Shown: positions 35,333 through 48,224 of the stretch, piece after piece
Numbering within the stretch: position 1 is the stretch's first letter
Layout of the letters: each line of letters opens with the position of its first letter
Assembly (NCBI RefSeq): GCF_020740795.1
Contig: NC_067285.1
Coordinates: 38,662,511-38,726,510 of the forward strand
Direction of reading: 5' to 3'
Length of the DNA: 64,000 nucleotides
Source: Apus apus
Lineage: Eukaryota > Chordata > Aves > Apodiformes > Apodidae
Notes under the pieces: generated by a model
Database searches by the model: none
What the model saw: only the letters and a program-made list of their open reading frames with translations
Told to the model about the DNA's origin: nothing
Position numbers and translations under genes: made by a program

Positions 35333-38300
35333 AATACTACATTGGCAAAGTTTTCAAGTTTTTTATTAGTTTCTTCCCCCCCCCAACATCATAGTTTTCT
35401 TCTTTGGTCCATTAGTATTTAAAAGATATTTTGGAATCATCAATGTGTCACTAATAATTCATACACAGTAGATGTCAAATCCTCCGTAGTGACCTCCACT
35501 TCTCTGTTTTTAGATCTTGGTTCTTATGGCTCAACTTCCATTTTTTTTAGTTATACCTCTTTAGTAATTTAGAGCCCTATAATTTTGGCCTAGATTTGGA
35601 GAGATTTGCTCATAGTGGGAATCTCATTAAATAATTGGTTTCTTCACCTGGAACTAGAAATTTAATGAAAAATCCAAGCATGATTGCAAGTGATACTGAA
35701 TGTTTAATTGGAACCTCATTTCCTTTGGCCTCAAAACTGTGATAATGCCAGAAGCAAACCTGGTTTTTCATTTGCATATTACTTTTTTGGCCCATCCTGA
35801 GCTGTAAGATCAATATCACAAAAATGAAAGGCCTGACTGTTCTAGGCAGAAAAGGCAAACCAGTAACTGAAGCATTCATTCCCTCTTGATTTCCTGCAAG
35901 AATTTTTAATTTAAGGTAATTAACATTATTCAGTCTCAACTCTTTTGGAGCCAAGCAAACTATTTCTACAGTCTGTTTCTCAGGGCTACGCACAAACCTT
36001 TGGAACAGTTTTAGCTGTTGTGGGCCTCTGAAATGCGCTTTTATTTTGAGCTCCATGTTGATGATACGAACAAAAGAGTTGTTTCTCTTGCCTAGGAATT
36101 AAAGCCTGTAAAGTGTTCTTTCTCAGATAGTGGCTATGTGGGAACACTTTTCACATGCTGTGCTGTAGTTCATCAGTTCCCTTAACTCAAAAGGGCAGGT
36201 CCTTTGCAGGGACCTCATGCCAGAAGCATGACACAAACTCAGAGGTTTACCTCTCAGCAGGGATGTTGGAAGCAATAAAAGTGTAATAATAATCATAGGA
36301 ATAGCTTGGGACAGAGCCTGAGAAATTATCTGGAATTCTTGCAATGTGTTCAAACATTGTTAGGAGCCTGATCCAACTTCTGAAAAAATCATGTAGCCCT
36401 CTAGCAATTGGTGCTTACAGGGGCTGGATCAGGCTGTCTTCCATGAGGCTCCCATGCCTGTGCTGCTTCTCTTTGGGTATGATGCCTTGTTCACCTCGCT
36501 GGAGTGACCTTGCAGAGCAGTTAGTGACATGTAATGAGAATTTTTCCTTCATTCTTGAAAAAACAAAACCCAAAAGGCCATTCTGGACCCCAGCTGGCCC
36601 ACAGACACCCGTGTCTCTGGTCAAAACACTCAGTGTTGTCCCCTTTAGGTCAGTACCAGGAGCCCATTGCTTTGCCCTCTCAAATGCCCAGGGTCCCCAT
36701 AAACAAAATTAAATTTGCTCTGACAGGCAAAATTTTATTTGTATCCCTTCCCACCTCCATGTGTGTGAGAAAAGGCAATTTAGAAACAGTTAACCTTTTT
36801 GTAGGGATGGAAGCACAGAAAAGATGGCCAGTGCTTGAATTAGAAAGGCTTGTCTGAAGTTGCCAGAGTCACGATAGAGTTATTCGCCTGGGCAGGAGGA
36901 CATGAAGCTGAGTCAGAGGCATGGTGACATGTTCTATGATTTTATGATTAGTATTTTTTTTCTTGAAAGTCTCCACACTGGTTCTTGCCTGGTTAGATAC
37001 GGACTTTATTTTTCTCCTCACTGCTGAAGCATATCTTGGGGCATTTGTGTTGTTAATGTTTACCAAAAAATACCCCTTTTCACTATTTATCTTCCAATAT
37101 ACTTTGAGTGGACTCAGGAAGGTTTCAATTTCAAACCCATTGTTATGCTCCTGCCTTCCTGCAGAGCACTCTCTGCACTGGTTATGCATTTAGGGCCATA
37201 AATATGGATGTTCTGTGTAATATGACAGGTCCTTACAATTGTGTTTTTCTTGTGTAAGAATAGAATAAGATGGTGTATAAGAATTGCCTGAGTGCTGATC
37301 TCTTACTGTTTAGCTACATCAGCTTGAAGGGCTCAGAGGGTTGTCAAGTTTGTTATTACTTCACTTCTGTATTCACTGGGGAAAGCAGTAAGTGAACATT
37401 AAGTGGACTGTAATTTGTCTAGGGCTAAACCATAGTGTAATTGCTCCTGCTTGGTCTCAGTCCGAAGGCAGGTGAAAAGGTGGTCCTGTGAGTAAAAAGA
37501 AGTACAGACCCACACTGACCAGCATCCTCTCAGGGTCATACTTAAAAAGATCAAGGCCCAAAACAGCCTGGTCAACAGAAATTATTTCTTCCTGATCCCT
37601 GTCTCCTGGCCCCCCCAGTACTTTTAGGTTTGATGTTGGAGAGAGGTGTGCTGTCTGCTGGTAAGCTAAGCTCACTTTGCAAAGCCACCTGCCTGCACAG
37701 CTGACTCCAGTTGCCACACAGCAAGGAAACTGGGATGATGCAGGCCTTTGCTTTCAGAGAAGCAGGAGGGAACTGCTGGTGGAAGACTTTGAAAAAGCAA
37801 AGGGGCAGGCAGGTCTTCACCACTCTTTCTTGTTTCCCAGGGCTCAGATTAGGGCCTCACGAAAGACTGCTGATGCTAGCACAAGGGACAGGATCACCTA
37901 CCTTCTCTTAAAGCTAGGAACGGGCTTGATGAAAAGGCTTCTATTGTCAGCCCCCTCTATTAGGCTGCAGTAGCTTCCTAGCACAAAAAGACTTCTGTTC
38001 ACTTCCACAGCACTGAATTAGCAATTGCAGACAAACTGACTGACTGACGTGAGCAGTGGCTTGCTGAGCATTGCTGCTGCACTAGCAAAGTCAGGAGGAG
38101 CTTTTCAGAGTGCAGCGTGGCTGCCTGAAGGGGTAATGCCAGTTGGTCTGTGATGCATCACCATGAGCCCATCCACCAAGAATACCATGGTTGTCCTGAT
38201 TAACAGATCAGCATGGATGAATCCCAGGATACACGTACATCTCAATGATGTGACCTTTATGAATGTGCAAGGGGAAGGAAATTACCCCTGAAAAAAGTCA

Positions 38301-40060
38301 TACCTCTGTGCTGACACAGGGCGGGGATAACGGCTTGTCAGATGTCTCCAGTTGACCAGTCATGCTGTTGAGTTACCTCCTTACCAGAGGTCAACCCAAG
38401 CTGTGAAGTTTTGTTCCAAATCTACAGAGATATCTGGTGTGAAAGATGAGGTCTCCACCGCTACATTGCAACCACATGAGTTACAAGAGGACCATATGCA
38501 GTGTAGTGGCCTTCAAAGTCACCAAATGGTGTATAGAAGAAATATTCTCACATTCTTGGACACAGAGGAATCCTGGGTGGTTAAGCATGACCTGTAATCC
38601 TTAGGGTCAATAAGTGGAGCCCTCATAAATCCTGCCCTGGCTCTAGCTTACATGAAAGAGATTAGACAGAAAAATGCCGTGTTTTCTTGTTTGCTTGGCT
38701 GTAGCAGGTATAACCAGAGTTAAGATTTGCACTGATCTTAGAATGAGAACCAGAGAATGCACTCTTTAAATCAATGTTTGTGCAGAGTAGATGACTGCTT
38801 GTGAAATGCTCTTCTGCATTCAGCCTTTCCCACGCTTCTTGGGAGCTCAAGGCATAGGAAGAAAAACCATCATCGATAATAGAGCTGGAGCTGAGCTAAT
38901 CTCATCTCAAATTTCATCCGTGTTTACCTTTAAGATCTTTTGATGAAGCTCAAAGTTGTGGAGCATGAATCCAGCATGGATCTATTGTCCATGAACTACT
39001 CAGACTTTGGAAGGGATCTTTGAAAATGAAAATGAGATGTGCTCTAATTTTCTTGCTGACAAACATTTGTAGTAAAAGAAAAAAATGTCCAGAGGCCTTT
39101 GAAAAGAGACTACTAAACCACAATATCTTTGTGGCTTATTTGTGTATTTTCAAGGCCTCGAGCAGATCACCATCTGATGGCAGCAGAGAGCATCCCGGAC
39201 AAGTGTCAGAAAACCCTGAAATATGTTGCTATCCACTAAGCCCAGGAGATAAATCTTTCCCACACTTGAGAGTTGAGACAGTAAACTTTGCCTTTGAGCA
39301 TGAACAACAGAAACTGGTGGAAGTTCTACCATCATTCTAGAGTCTTCAGGCTGCATTTCTGATTCTCTGATTCTGTGTCTAGGAGAGGTTATGTTTTCCT
39401 GTCTGATAAACCTGCCCTTATGCTTGGAACAAGGGATATCCAGTTATTAAGAGAAAAATACAATTCAGCACCAGAGCTAGCTTGTCTGCAGGAAGGTTTG
39501 GCATCCACTAGCTGCCTAGCACCCAGCCACCCATCTTGTATTTCTTTCTGTGAAGAGAACAGTGTGGTCTGCATTATAAATACCTGCATTATAAATCCAT
39601 TGTGGGTGTTGAGCAGGACCAAACCTGCTTAAGACACGTGAGATGTGGAAAACAGACCCTTGGGTAGCCCCGACTGTCACACACCAGTGATGGAGCAAGG
39701 GTTGCTAGGTATTTGGAAGTTCTCTGAACTGGCCTTGGCTGGAGCAGGATATTGGTCGTCACTTTGTGTCAGATGAATATAACTCAGGAAGCATAGATTT
39801 TAAGTGCACAAGATATGTTTCTCATTTTCCTTATATTCTCATCTCACATAGGCTGCCCTAGTGTTGTTTGTGTCTCACCTAAACCGTTCCTGCCGCCTTT
39901 GTAGTTCCACTGAAAACCCTCAGCTTTAGCTCACTTACTAGATCTTTGTTTCTGAGAGATAGCTGGATTGTGTACTTCAGCTGGACTTGCCAGAAACATG
40001 GCTCTTTACAGAGATGCAGGTTAGAAGCTGTTAAATGCCAGGAAGCATCTTTCCCCCATG

Positions 40061-41222
40061 GAATCATAGAATCACAGAATATGCTGAGTTGGAACCCATC
40101 AGGATGATTGAGTCCAACTCCTGTCCCTGTGTAGAGCATCCCAAGAATCACACCATGTGCCTCAGAGCATCATCCAAATGCTTCTGGAACTCAGGCAGAC
40201 TTGGTGCTGTGACCACTGCCCTGGGGAGCTTGTTCCAGTGCTCAACCACCCTCTGGGTGAAAAATATTTTCCTGATACCCAACCTAAACCTCCCCTGATT
40301 CAGCTTCCTGCCATTTCCCCAGCCCTGTCACTGGTCACAGGAGTGAAGAGATCAGGACCTGCCCCATCTCTTCCCCTGCTGAGGAACCATAGACTGCAAT
40401 GAGGTCACCCCTCAGCCTCCTCTTCTTCAAGCTGAATAATCCAAGTGACCTCAGCCGCTCCTCATGAGACATCTTAGCCAGACCCTTCCCCATCCTCGTG
40501 GCTCTCCTTTGGACACCCTCCAATAACTTGATGTCCTTTTGACATTCTGGTGCCCAAAACTGCAGGCAGTGCTGCAGGTGAGGCCACACCAGTGCAGAGC
40601 AGAGCAGGATGATCATCTCCCTCCACCGCCTGGCAACGCTCTGCTTGATGCACCCCAGGACACGAGTGGCCCTCCTGGCTGCCAGGGCACACTGCTGGCT
40701 CATCCTCAGTTTGCCATCAACTAGGATGGATCCCCAGGTCCCACTCCACCATGCTGCTCTCCAGCCTAGTCTGTAGTTCCCCACTCTGTACTGACCACCA
40801 GGGTTTCTGCACCATCCCAGGTGCAGAATCCGGCACTTACCCTTGATAAACTTCATGTGGTTGGTGACTGCCCATCTCTCTAACCTGTTGAGGTCTCTGC
40901 AGGGCCTGCCTGCCCTCAAGGGAGTCGACAGCTCCTCCCAGTTTTGTATCATCAGCAAACTTGCTTAGAATTCCTTCGAGTCCTGCATCCAAGTCAACAT
41001 CTTCTGTTGAAGAGGACTGGGCCTAGGATGGAGCCCTGCAGGACCCCACTAGTGACTGGTCACCAGCCTGATGTTACCCCATTCACTTTCACTCTTTGTG
41101 CTTGACCTATGAGCTAGTTGCTGCCCCATCCTATAGCATGGCTGTCCAGCTGTATGCTGGACATTTTGTCCAGGGGGATACTGTGAGAGACAGTATCAAA
41201 AGCCTTGCTGAACTCCAGAAAT
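40061..41222 (-). mobile_element. CR1 LINE copy with reverse-transcriptase motifs
   Basis: About 1.16 kb, the longest CR1 in the window, sense on the minus strand. It includes RT-type motifs: LEFSKAFDTVSHSI (motif A region) and VTSGVLQGSILGPVLF (motif B region). The C-terminal part is open for about 207 codons at 40,335-40,958 ([40 protein letters not shown]). Stop codons and frame changes between the motifs show it is inactive. The 3' tail is ATTCTGTGATTCTATGATTC on the minus strand. Confidence 0.93.
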
Positions 41223-44200
41223 ATTCACACTTAGCGCACTTACTTAGTTGCAACTTTGTTTTAAGAGAGGCTTGTGTAGCTTAACTCACATGGCTGAGCT
41301 GGAGAGAGAGTTTTGATCTTCCCATTATCAGTCAGATGCTGCCTAAACAACATTCCCACAACTCCTGTTACTTTGTCATGAACTTCAAAAAACCCAAACA
41401 AATTAATCCAGGTTTGTTGGTCAATTGAAATTAGGAAAAGGACAACAGGATCAGACAAGATCAGCTTATCCAGGGCTCAGCTTGTTAACATCCTAACTGG
41501 TATTCAAGCATAATATTAATTTTTCACACTTGCATTAAAAAATCCCACAAAAAAAAATTCAAACTCCAGTGAAGAATGATTCCTGCTGATAAGAAAATCA
41601 CTGTGCTTAAATTCATTAATAGAATAGGCTGTGGGATTCATTTCAAAGCACAGGGTGAGAAATAAGCTCCCAAATCCCATTAAGAAATAACAGGATTTAT
41701 GTGCATTCCTCCCATATATTAACTTTCCCCTCTGGAAACGTCTTGTGCTGAGTTGGTGCCATTTTTCAGGCAGGTGCAGTGTTTTGCAGTTCCCACAGAC
41801 CCCTCCAGATAATCTGCCAGCCTGAAAGCCATTCCCTATTCTCACTCAAGAATGGGGATTTTCCGATGCACGGATGAATGACGAGTTTGGCTGACAAATG
41901 TCATGGCTCCATGTTCACACATTCTGCAGTGATGCTGTAAGCAGTTTTGTCCTGTCCGTGTCAGCAGTTAAAATGTTTGAAATACCAGCCAACAGAGATA
42001 GAAGAGATACTGGTTTTTAATAGCCATTATGAGTAGTAGGTAACTGTCTGAACGCCACTTGACATGGAGAGGTGCAATTTGTGATGCTGAAGTCTTTGCA
42101 GAATTGGTTTGTATTGTCAGTGGGGTCAGTTGTTGCTAGCACCATTAGAGATTTTTCACATTTTTATTGAAGGCAAGTTTTTGAAAATATACCAAATCCT
42201 CACATTTGCCATTACTTAGAAGAGTTTTCATTACTTTCTTCCTTTGAAAGACATAGATGTCAAATTCACATAAAAATGGAGATAAAAATATTACGAAAAT
42301 AGTTGCCAAAGAAATGGCAAACAGATCCATTTTAAAAAGTGGAAACAGTTTTGTGGGGTGGAAGGAGGCCTAAAGGGTCTCAGGGATTCCCGGAGAAGAC
42401 ACGTGTTGTGGCAAGAAGTGTGTGTTTCAGAAGAATTGAAAGGGCATACAGTCTACAATATGTTGCAGAAAATTTCCTAACACCTGGAGGTAACTACTGG
42501 CTTCCTACAATCCAGTATTGACTGTAGTTGTACAGAAGCATTTTTCCTAGTTTTCTCTTCAGCTTGTAATCAGTGTTTATTTTTTTCTATCATGGTAGTG
42601 CCAGCACGTCAAAGTTGAAACTATGACTCCTTTATGCTGTTAGGAAAGCAATAAAAAGATCTGCTTCTGGGTATTCAGAATTTATAGTTGTCATATAGTC
42701 TATAGATGTAAATATAAAAATTCAAATAAGGCAGTGGGTGAAAAGTGAAGCAAGGGTATGTCTGCAACGGCACTAGTGAATTTAGTAACTCATATAATAA
42801 TGATGTTGCTTGGAGGTTTATACATTATTTAATCTTGGATTTTTATTACAGTGGCACATAATCACTGGAATGATCGTATCCTTGAAGATTTGCTGTGGTG
42901 CTGGATCCATTATTGCTGTATTTTTATTTTTCTGTAATAATATGCATTATGTAAATGAACACTTTGTTAAGAAAAGTGTGTTGCTCCCTAACATCAGCGC
43001 TCATGGCTTCATACATTGATTGACAACCAGTCTTGACAGTGGACTGAGAGACATCCACATTTCTCAAACACAGTCTCGTAGAAACTGGAAAATGAGCTGA
43101 TGGAATTCAGACCAAAGATCTGGCTGTTTTCCAGGAGCAAATACAAGGCAAGAAGCATTTCCAATTTCAAGAGAGAGGCTTGAAATGGAGAAAGAAATGT
43201 GAAACATTTGAACAGAGAGGGGTGGGGTCATGGGGGGAATCTTCATTTTATCAATGATCCCACTCCTCTCCCTCCTGCCCTGCTCCATTTCATGTTTGCT
43301 TAAAAGCAGTTGCCAGTGTTTGTTGAATAGTGTCAGCACAGCCACTGACCTAACTATAAGGCAACAGCAAAAGGTTAGTAGAATTAGTCTTGTACTGCAG
43401 ACTGGTATTAATAGTTGTATTGTCGTGGTGTTGGCACAAACTCTGCAATTAAATAAGTTGTTGGCACTCTTCCCTGGGTTAAATTACCGCTACTGTTCCC
43501 CCTGCTTCCAGTCAATGAATACAACACTTTTGGGGAGGCAAGTTCAAACATTTTTGTTCTTTTGGGATTCTGCACATTTTGGATCTCAAGCTAAGAGGTT
43601 TCTGCTGGCTTTCCAAGCAGCCTTCTGTTGTTGTTCTTCTCTGCAAACAGCCTGTGTAAACTGATGCTGGAATAACCAAGCAGGGAAAGAGGTGGGTGAA
43701 GGGGAAAGACGCAACAAAAGACTGATGTAGAAACAAATGCCCTTAGAAGGGGTCCTTGCTTTCTCTCATGCCTGGACCCATGGATGCTTCTTAGCACCGG
43801 GCTATTGTTGTAGGTTTCCATCACAGCTTCATCAGGGGCAACTTAGCTTTTTAATGAGCCCAGAAAGACAGCCATGGACATGGTGTGGGTATCCCCAACT
43901 ATCCTTGCCCAAAAGTGCAAAGCAGCCCCTTTTTCCAGCCCAAGACCCTCTTCCTGCTTCTGCTTTAATCCATGGCATTTGGGTTTGGCCCAGGAGCCCA
44001 TGCATCCCCCTCTGCTGTTCTGCAGGGGCCACTCACAGCAATACAATTCCCCAGTCCTGCTTGCCAGAAAACTTTGTACTTCTAGTTTATTGACAGTGCC
44101 TTCTGCATTGGGAAAAGGAGTCCTTGTGCTTCTTTCCAAGACTGTCTCTAATTTAGCAGCAGATGTTGGCTTGCCAGATATATGTCCTCACCTCTTCACT

Positions 44201-44871
44201 AGTGGCTAGATCTAAAAATCATTTTTCCTGTAATATCAGAACTTGGTTTTTCTTCAGTGTTCTCAGTAAAGCCAGGGAGTCATCTGCAGTCTGTCCTCTC
44301 TTCATGACCTACACTAAGATGTACCCTGTCCTTTGGGGTAGCAAGCTGCAAAGGACAGGCACAAGAACTGGAAGTGCTTCAATCTCTATTCCCTGTGGTG
44401 GGTGTTGAAAGGCAACAGGACTGTGGGGAGACTGTGGTGCTTACTGTATGAGTTGAGAAACTTGTATGTAGAATGGTTTTCTGAGAAACCAGTGGTATAC
44501 AGGGAAATATCAGGGGAGAACCTTAATCTGTGCTTTCCTTCAGACCAGCTGTTATTTAATCAATCATCAGATGTTAATAATGAGCTGCATACAGAGGTTT
44601 CCCTGTCTACCCGTGACACGATCTTTCGATGGCTTATATCAGTGATTAATGGAGACTGACAGAGGGTGAGCCACTAGCACATCAGTAGAAGTTGGAGGTT
44701 GGGAGAAAGGAGCAAGCAGAAACAGAAGTGTGTGCACTTGAGTGACTCTGTGTCTCTACAGCTTCTTGTGTATCTCATCAGCTGCTAAAACTAAAGGTTC
44801 CTCTGCTGGTTGGAGCGGAAAAGAACCAGGGTGAGCATCTATTGTTCTATAAGTTTTGTTCTTTTTAGGCT

Positions 44872-44933
44872 GTGATCTTGTCAGCTCTCATTAGTTTAAC
44901 AAGTTGGACTGTGTCACTCCTTGGATGGGAGAC
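44872..44933 (+). repeat. 5S-rRNA-derived fragment, AmnSINE1-like
   Basis: About 60 bases share spacing and key words with the 3' half of 5S rRNA: GATCTTGTC at the left (5S GATCTCGTC) and CTTGGATGGGAGAC at the right (identical to 5S), with scattered matches between and a total spacing within one base of 5S. It is too diverged for a functional 5S gene. In amniotes such relics usually come from AmnSINE1, a 5S/tRNA chimeric SINE. Confidence 0.65.
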
Positions 44934-46223
44934 TTTGAAACACAATGAGAAGTGACACAGAGTGGTTCAGTCCATAGCCTTGCTCCCTTGGAGTCAGTGC
45001 TGGAGCACTGACCCAGCAGCCTTTGAGGTGGAGAGGGTGTGATAGTACTGCTCAGTGAGATGTTCTGGCTTTGGTGATGAGATATTATAGAAGGTCAGTT
45101 GGTGGCATATTTTGCTAGAAAAAGAATGTGATCCCATCAGCCAGATTCTGTTTGGGGTAAATTGCATTCCAACTCCAGACCCACCATCTTAATTCTTTCT
45201 TGCTCTAGAGCAGTTAAGAGTTGTGTGTAGCTGTTGTGAAATGCTTTGGTGGCAGATGGCAGTGCCTGTAGTGAAATGGCTGTATTTTAATATAAAGAAA
45301 TATGTAATTATAAATATGTGTGTGTCAGCTGAGGGTGCTTATACCTTGTAATCCTATGAAGTACCGGAATGAAAAAAAATCCATGCTTTTGAGCTGCATG
45401 GGAATATCCTGAAATACAGAACTGAAAGGTAATACATAAGTGGATTTGGAGGGGTCCCTGCTCACCAATTGCATGCTCTTCTTGTCCCTTAAATCTGTGT
45501 TTTGTAGACAGTGAGAGGGAACTGGCCATAAGCACAGAAAATGGACATGTGTGGGTTTGGGGGGAAAGGAGGAAATACAAAAATCCACTGCTTGTATAAT
45601 AGGCACACGACACTTTGATGGTGACAGCACACAACTGGTGCTAGTGAAGAGGTCTGACCAGTTCATCTCAGTTTGAAGTCCACTCTACAGTTCCCAGGGG
45701 GTTATAACCTGCCCTTGTACTTTTGGTGACCAGTTGTAGACCAAGCAGAACACTCAGTCAAATGGTTTGTTGCTGACCCTTCAGCACTCAGGAGTGACTC
45801 TGCTGGTTTTTAGGGTGCTTTGAAAATGGTGGTAATATCCTGCCATCTCCAAGAAAACATTACCTTCCATCAAGCCTGTGGCCATGGCATTCACAAATGA
45901 GCTAAAGGGCACAAATAACTCCAACGGCAACAGAATCTGCATGCCAGTGTTGTGAGGCTCCCTGCAACCGTGGACTATAATTGGCCATCTTCAGTAGCAG
46001 GACCTAGAAATCTGCAAGGCAAGTTTACAGGGGTTTAAACTGTTTCCTAACAAAGTAGCTCAAGGTATGAATGAATACGTTCTAAAAGTTGGTAATGTGG
46101 GAGCTAGGTAAGGAAGACAAAGTTAGAAAAGACACTTTCTGCATATGAGATACTGTGCTTTTCCAGACTCTGCATATAGCCCTGCAAACTCTCTATCCAA
46201 AAAAACCCTCAAACTCAGGTAAG

Positions 46224-46238
46224 AAAAAAAAAAAAAAA
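46224..46238. repeat. A15 homopolymer
   Basis: A run of 15 A followed by purine-rich sequence. No retrocopy could be recognised beside it. Confidence 0.7.
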
Positions 46239-47801
46239 GAAGGTGGGCAAAAGGAAAGTCTGGTTGTCTCATAGCTGCTCAACGGGCAACTCTGAGATCC
46301 TTCTGGCAAGATCAACTGAAGCAGAATTTGTCATTGTTTGGCTTGTGTCACTCAGCTGGTCGGGTCAGAGAGCTTCTCTGACCTGAGCCCACAAGTGATG
46401 GACAGGTCTGTAGAGGGCATTATCACAGCATAATCACATGGAATGAAAGGAAAATTGTGTGCCTTTCTTAACTCCCCTCCGCCCCCCCATTCTCCAAATC
46501 TTTGGGATAATACATCTTTTCTTATTTTACTCAGAATCTGTAAATGCTTCTGTTCTGTGATAAGGTTTTCACAGCGAAATATGGCCTGGAGAGTAGTAAA
46601 TGGAGCTCTTCCAAGGATCCACAAAGATCTGCAAAGATTTTGTTGCACTGCTAAAAGAAACATTAATCATGGTCAGAAATACTTCCTGCTGGGTTGTAGT
46701 ATGCTCCCTGGTTTCCCCTGTCCCTCAGGCACTAGTGGAAATTCCAACTGACAGGGAGGTGAGGGTTTTTTTCTGCTGGTTTAAGTTAGCTAAATCAGTT
46801 TTGGAATACAAGAGAGTCTGTAAATTCTTAGTGGTGTTACTACTCTTGCCAAAATAATCAGCAGTCAGGAAGAAAAACCAAAGACCCTGGTCAGGAGGAG
46901 ATCAGAGGAAGAATTCTGTTGGCCTGCAGACTTTGAAATGCCTTTTATCTGTATAAAATGTGCATTCCTGGATGGGAGGGAGTGTAGGAGATGTGCATTT
47001 GGAGCAGGTGGCTTCAGCAGTTTGGTTATTCACTTGGATTTACAAGTTTTATGTAGTTCCAGCATATTGACCATGGTGTGAAAACTAATTTTTAACACAA
47101 GGAAAGCTTAAAGAACATAAAACCATGAAATAGTCTTAGTTTGGTGGCCTGTTTAAAGAGACTAGTTCTTGTGGACTCTGAGCCAAAATGACAAGACAAA
47201 ACAAATAGAAAGAAATCAGGGGTTTGTGTTGAACAGAAAAGTTTTGTTTGACCCTGCAAAATAAATGCAGGTGAACTTTTAAATTAAAATAATAACCAAA
47301 ACCAAAACATTCTGCTTTCGAAATGTCAGAGTTAAAAGTTTCAACCCTTTAAAATTATTCTTTCTTCCCTGCCTTTCAGGGATCAACACCATCTAACCTG
47401 CATGTGGAAGCAGCCTTGTTCTTGCCACTCAGAATCACACTATAACTAAATAATGACGCTCTGCTCTTGTCAAAATATGTCTTTCAAAACAAACCTCTGT
47501 TTGAACGTGGAACAATTTTGTCTTCATACCACCTATGGATGACATTCCTTATTATCTTTGTGACTTACTTTGACCTTTTGTCTTCTGGTGAAATAGAGCT
47601 GAAACCTGCCAGTATCTTCCTTTAAGACCTTTTCTTAATTGTACAAGGGATATATTAACCTCCTAGGAAAATATAGGTAGTGAGGTAGAATTCATGAAGG
47701 AATGGATGTAGTAATATCCCTGGATATTAATCTTGTGCATTTTATATTTCTAAGGCAATTGTAACACTTCAAAACACATTTTTTTAAGGGGTATGCATTA
47801 T

Positions 47802-48224
47802 ATCATAGGATGGTTTGAGTTGGAAGGGACCTTAAACATCATCTAGTTCCAACCTCCCAGCATCAGCAGGGACACCTCCCAGTAGACCAGGTTGCTCAGA
47901 GCCCCATCCAACCTGCCCTTCAACACTGCCAGGGATGGGGCAGCCACAGCTTCCCTGGGCAGCCTGGGCCAGGGTCTCACCACCCTCACACTAAAGACTG
48001 TCTTCCCAATGTCTCACCTAAATCTCCCCTCTTCCAGTTTTGATCCATTCCCCCTTGTCCTCTCCCTCCCTGCCCTTGTCCCAAGCCCCTCCCCAGCTTT
48101 CCTGGAGCCCCTTCAGGCCCTGGAAGGTGCTCTAAGGTCTCCCTGGAGCCTTCTCTTCTCCAGGCTGAACAGCCCCAACTCTCCCAGCCTGTCTCCAGAG
48201 CAGAGCCTCTCCAGCCCTCGGATA
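47802..48224 (-). mobile_element. CR1 LINE fragment, minus orientation
   Basis: About 420 bases. The plus strand begins ATCATAGGATGGTTTGAG and TTGGAAGGGACC, the classical reversed CR1 tail. The minus strand encodes the CR1 ORF2 end ([20 protein letters not shown]). The internal sequence differs from the 27,587/40,061 subfamily. Confidence 0.93.

Larger units (their letters stand above)
31047..40060. other. SHROOM3: SHROOM3 intron 1, first part
   Basis: About 9 kb. It contains a T16 run (32,450-32,465), a CR1 remnant (33,036-33,076) and a CR1 3' end (35,105-35,332). No second PDZ exon (expected to begin near EEGGKAD) was found. Confidence 0.6.
41223..47801. other. SHROOM3: SHROOM3 intron 1, second part
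   Basis: About 6.6 kb without exons. It holds a 5S-rRNA-like fragment (44,872-44,933) and an A15 run (46,224-46,238). Open frames up to 144 codons lack homology or splice context. Confidence 0.5.

Noticed and set aside
39338..39382. CR1-like tail (TGATTCTCTGATTCTGTG)
   Set aside because: Only the short repeated TGATTCT words match; the upstream CCCTTCCAACC signature is absent.
40335..40958. 207-codon minus-strand open frame taken alone as a host gene
   Set aside because: It is the C-terminal piece of CR1 ORF2, within a longer CR1 copy with stops upstream.
44872..44933. Functional 5S rRNA gene
   Set aside because: Only the 3' half is recognisable and the internal control region is too diverged for transcription by RNA polymerase III.
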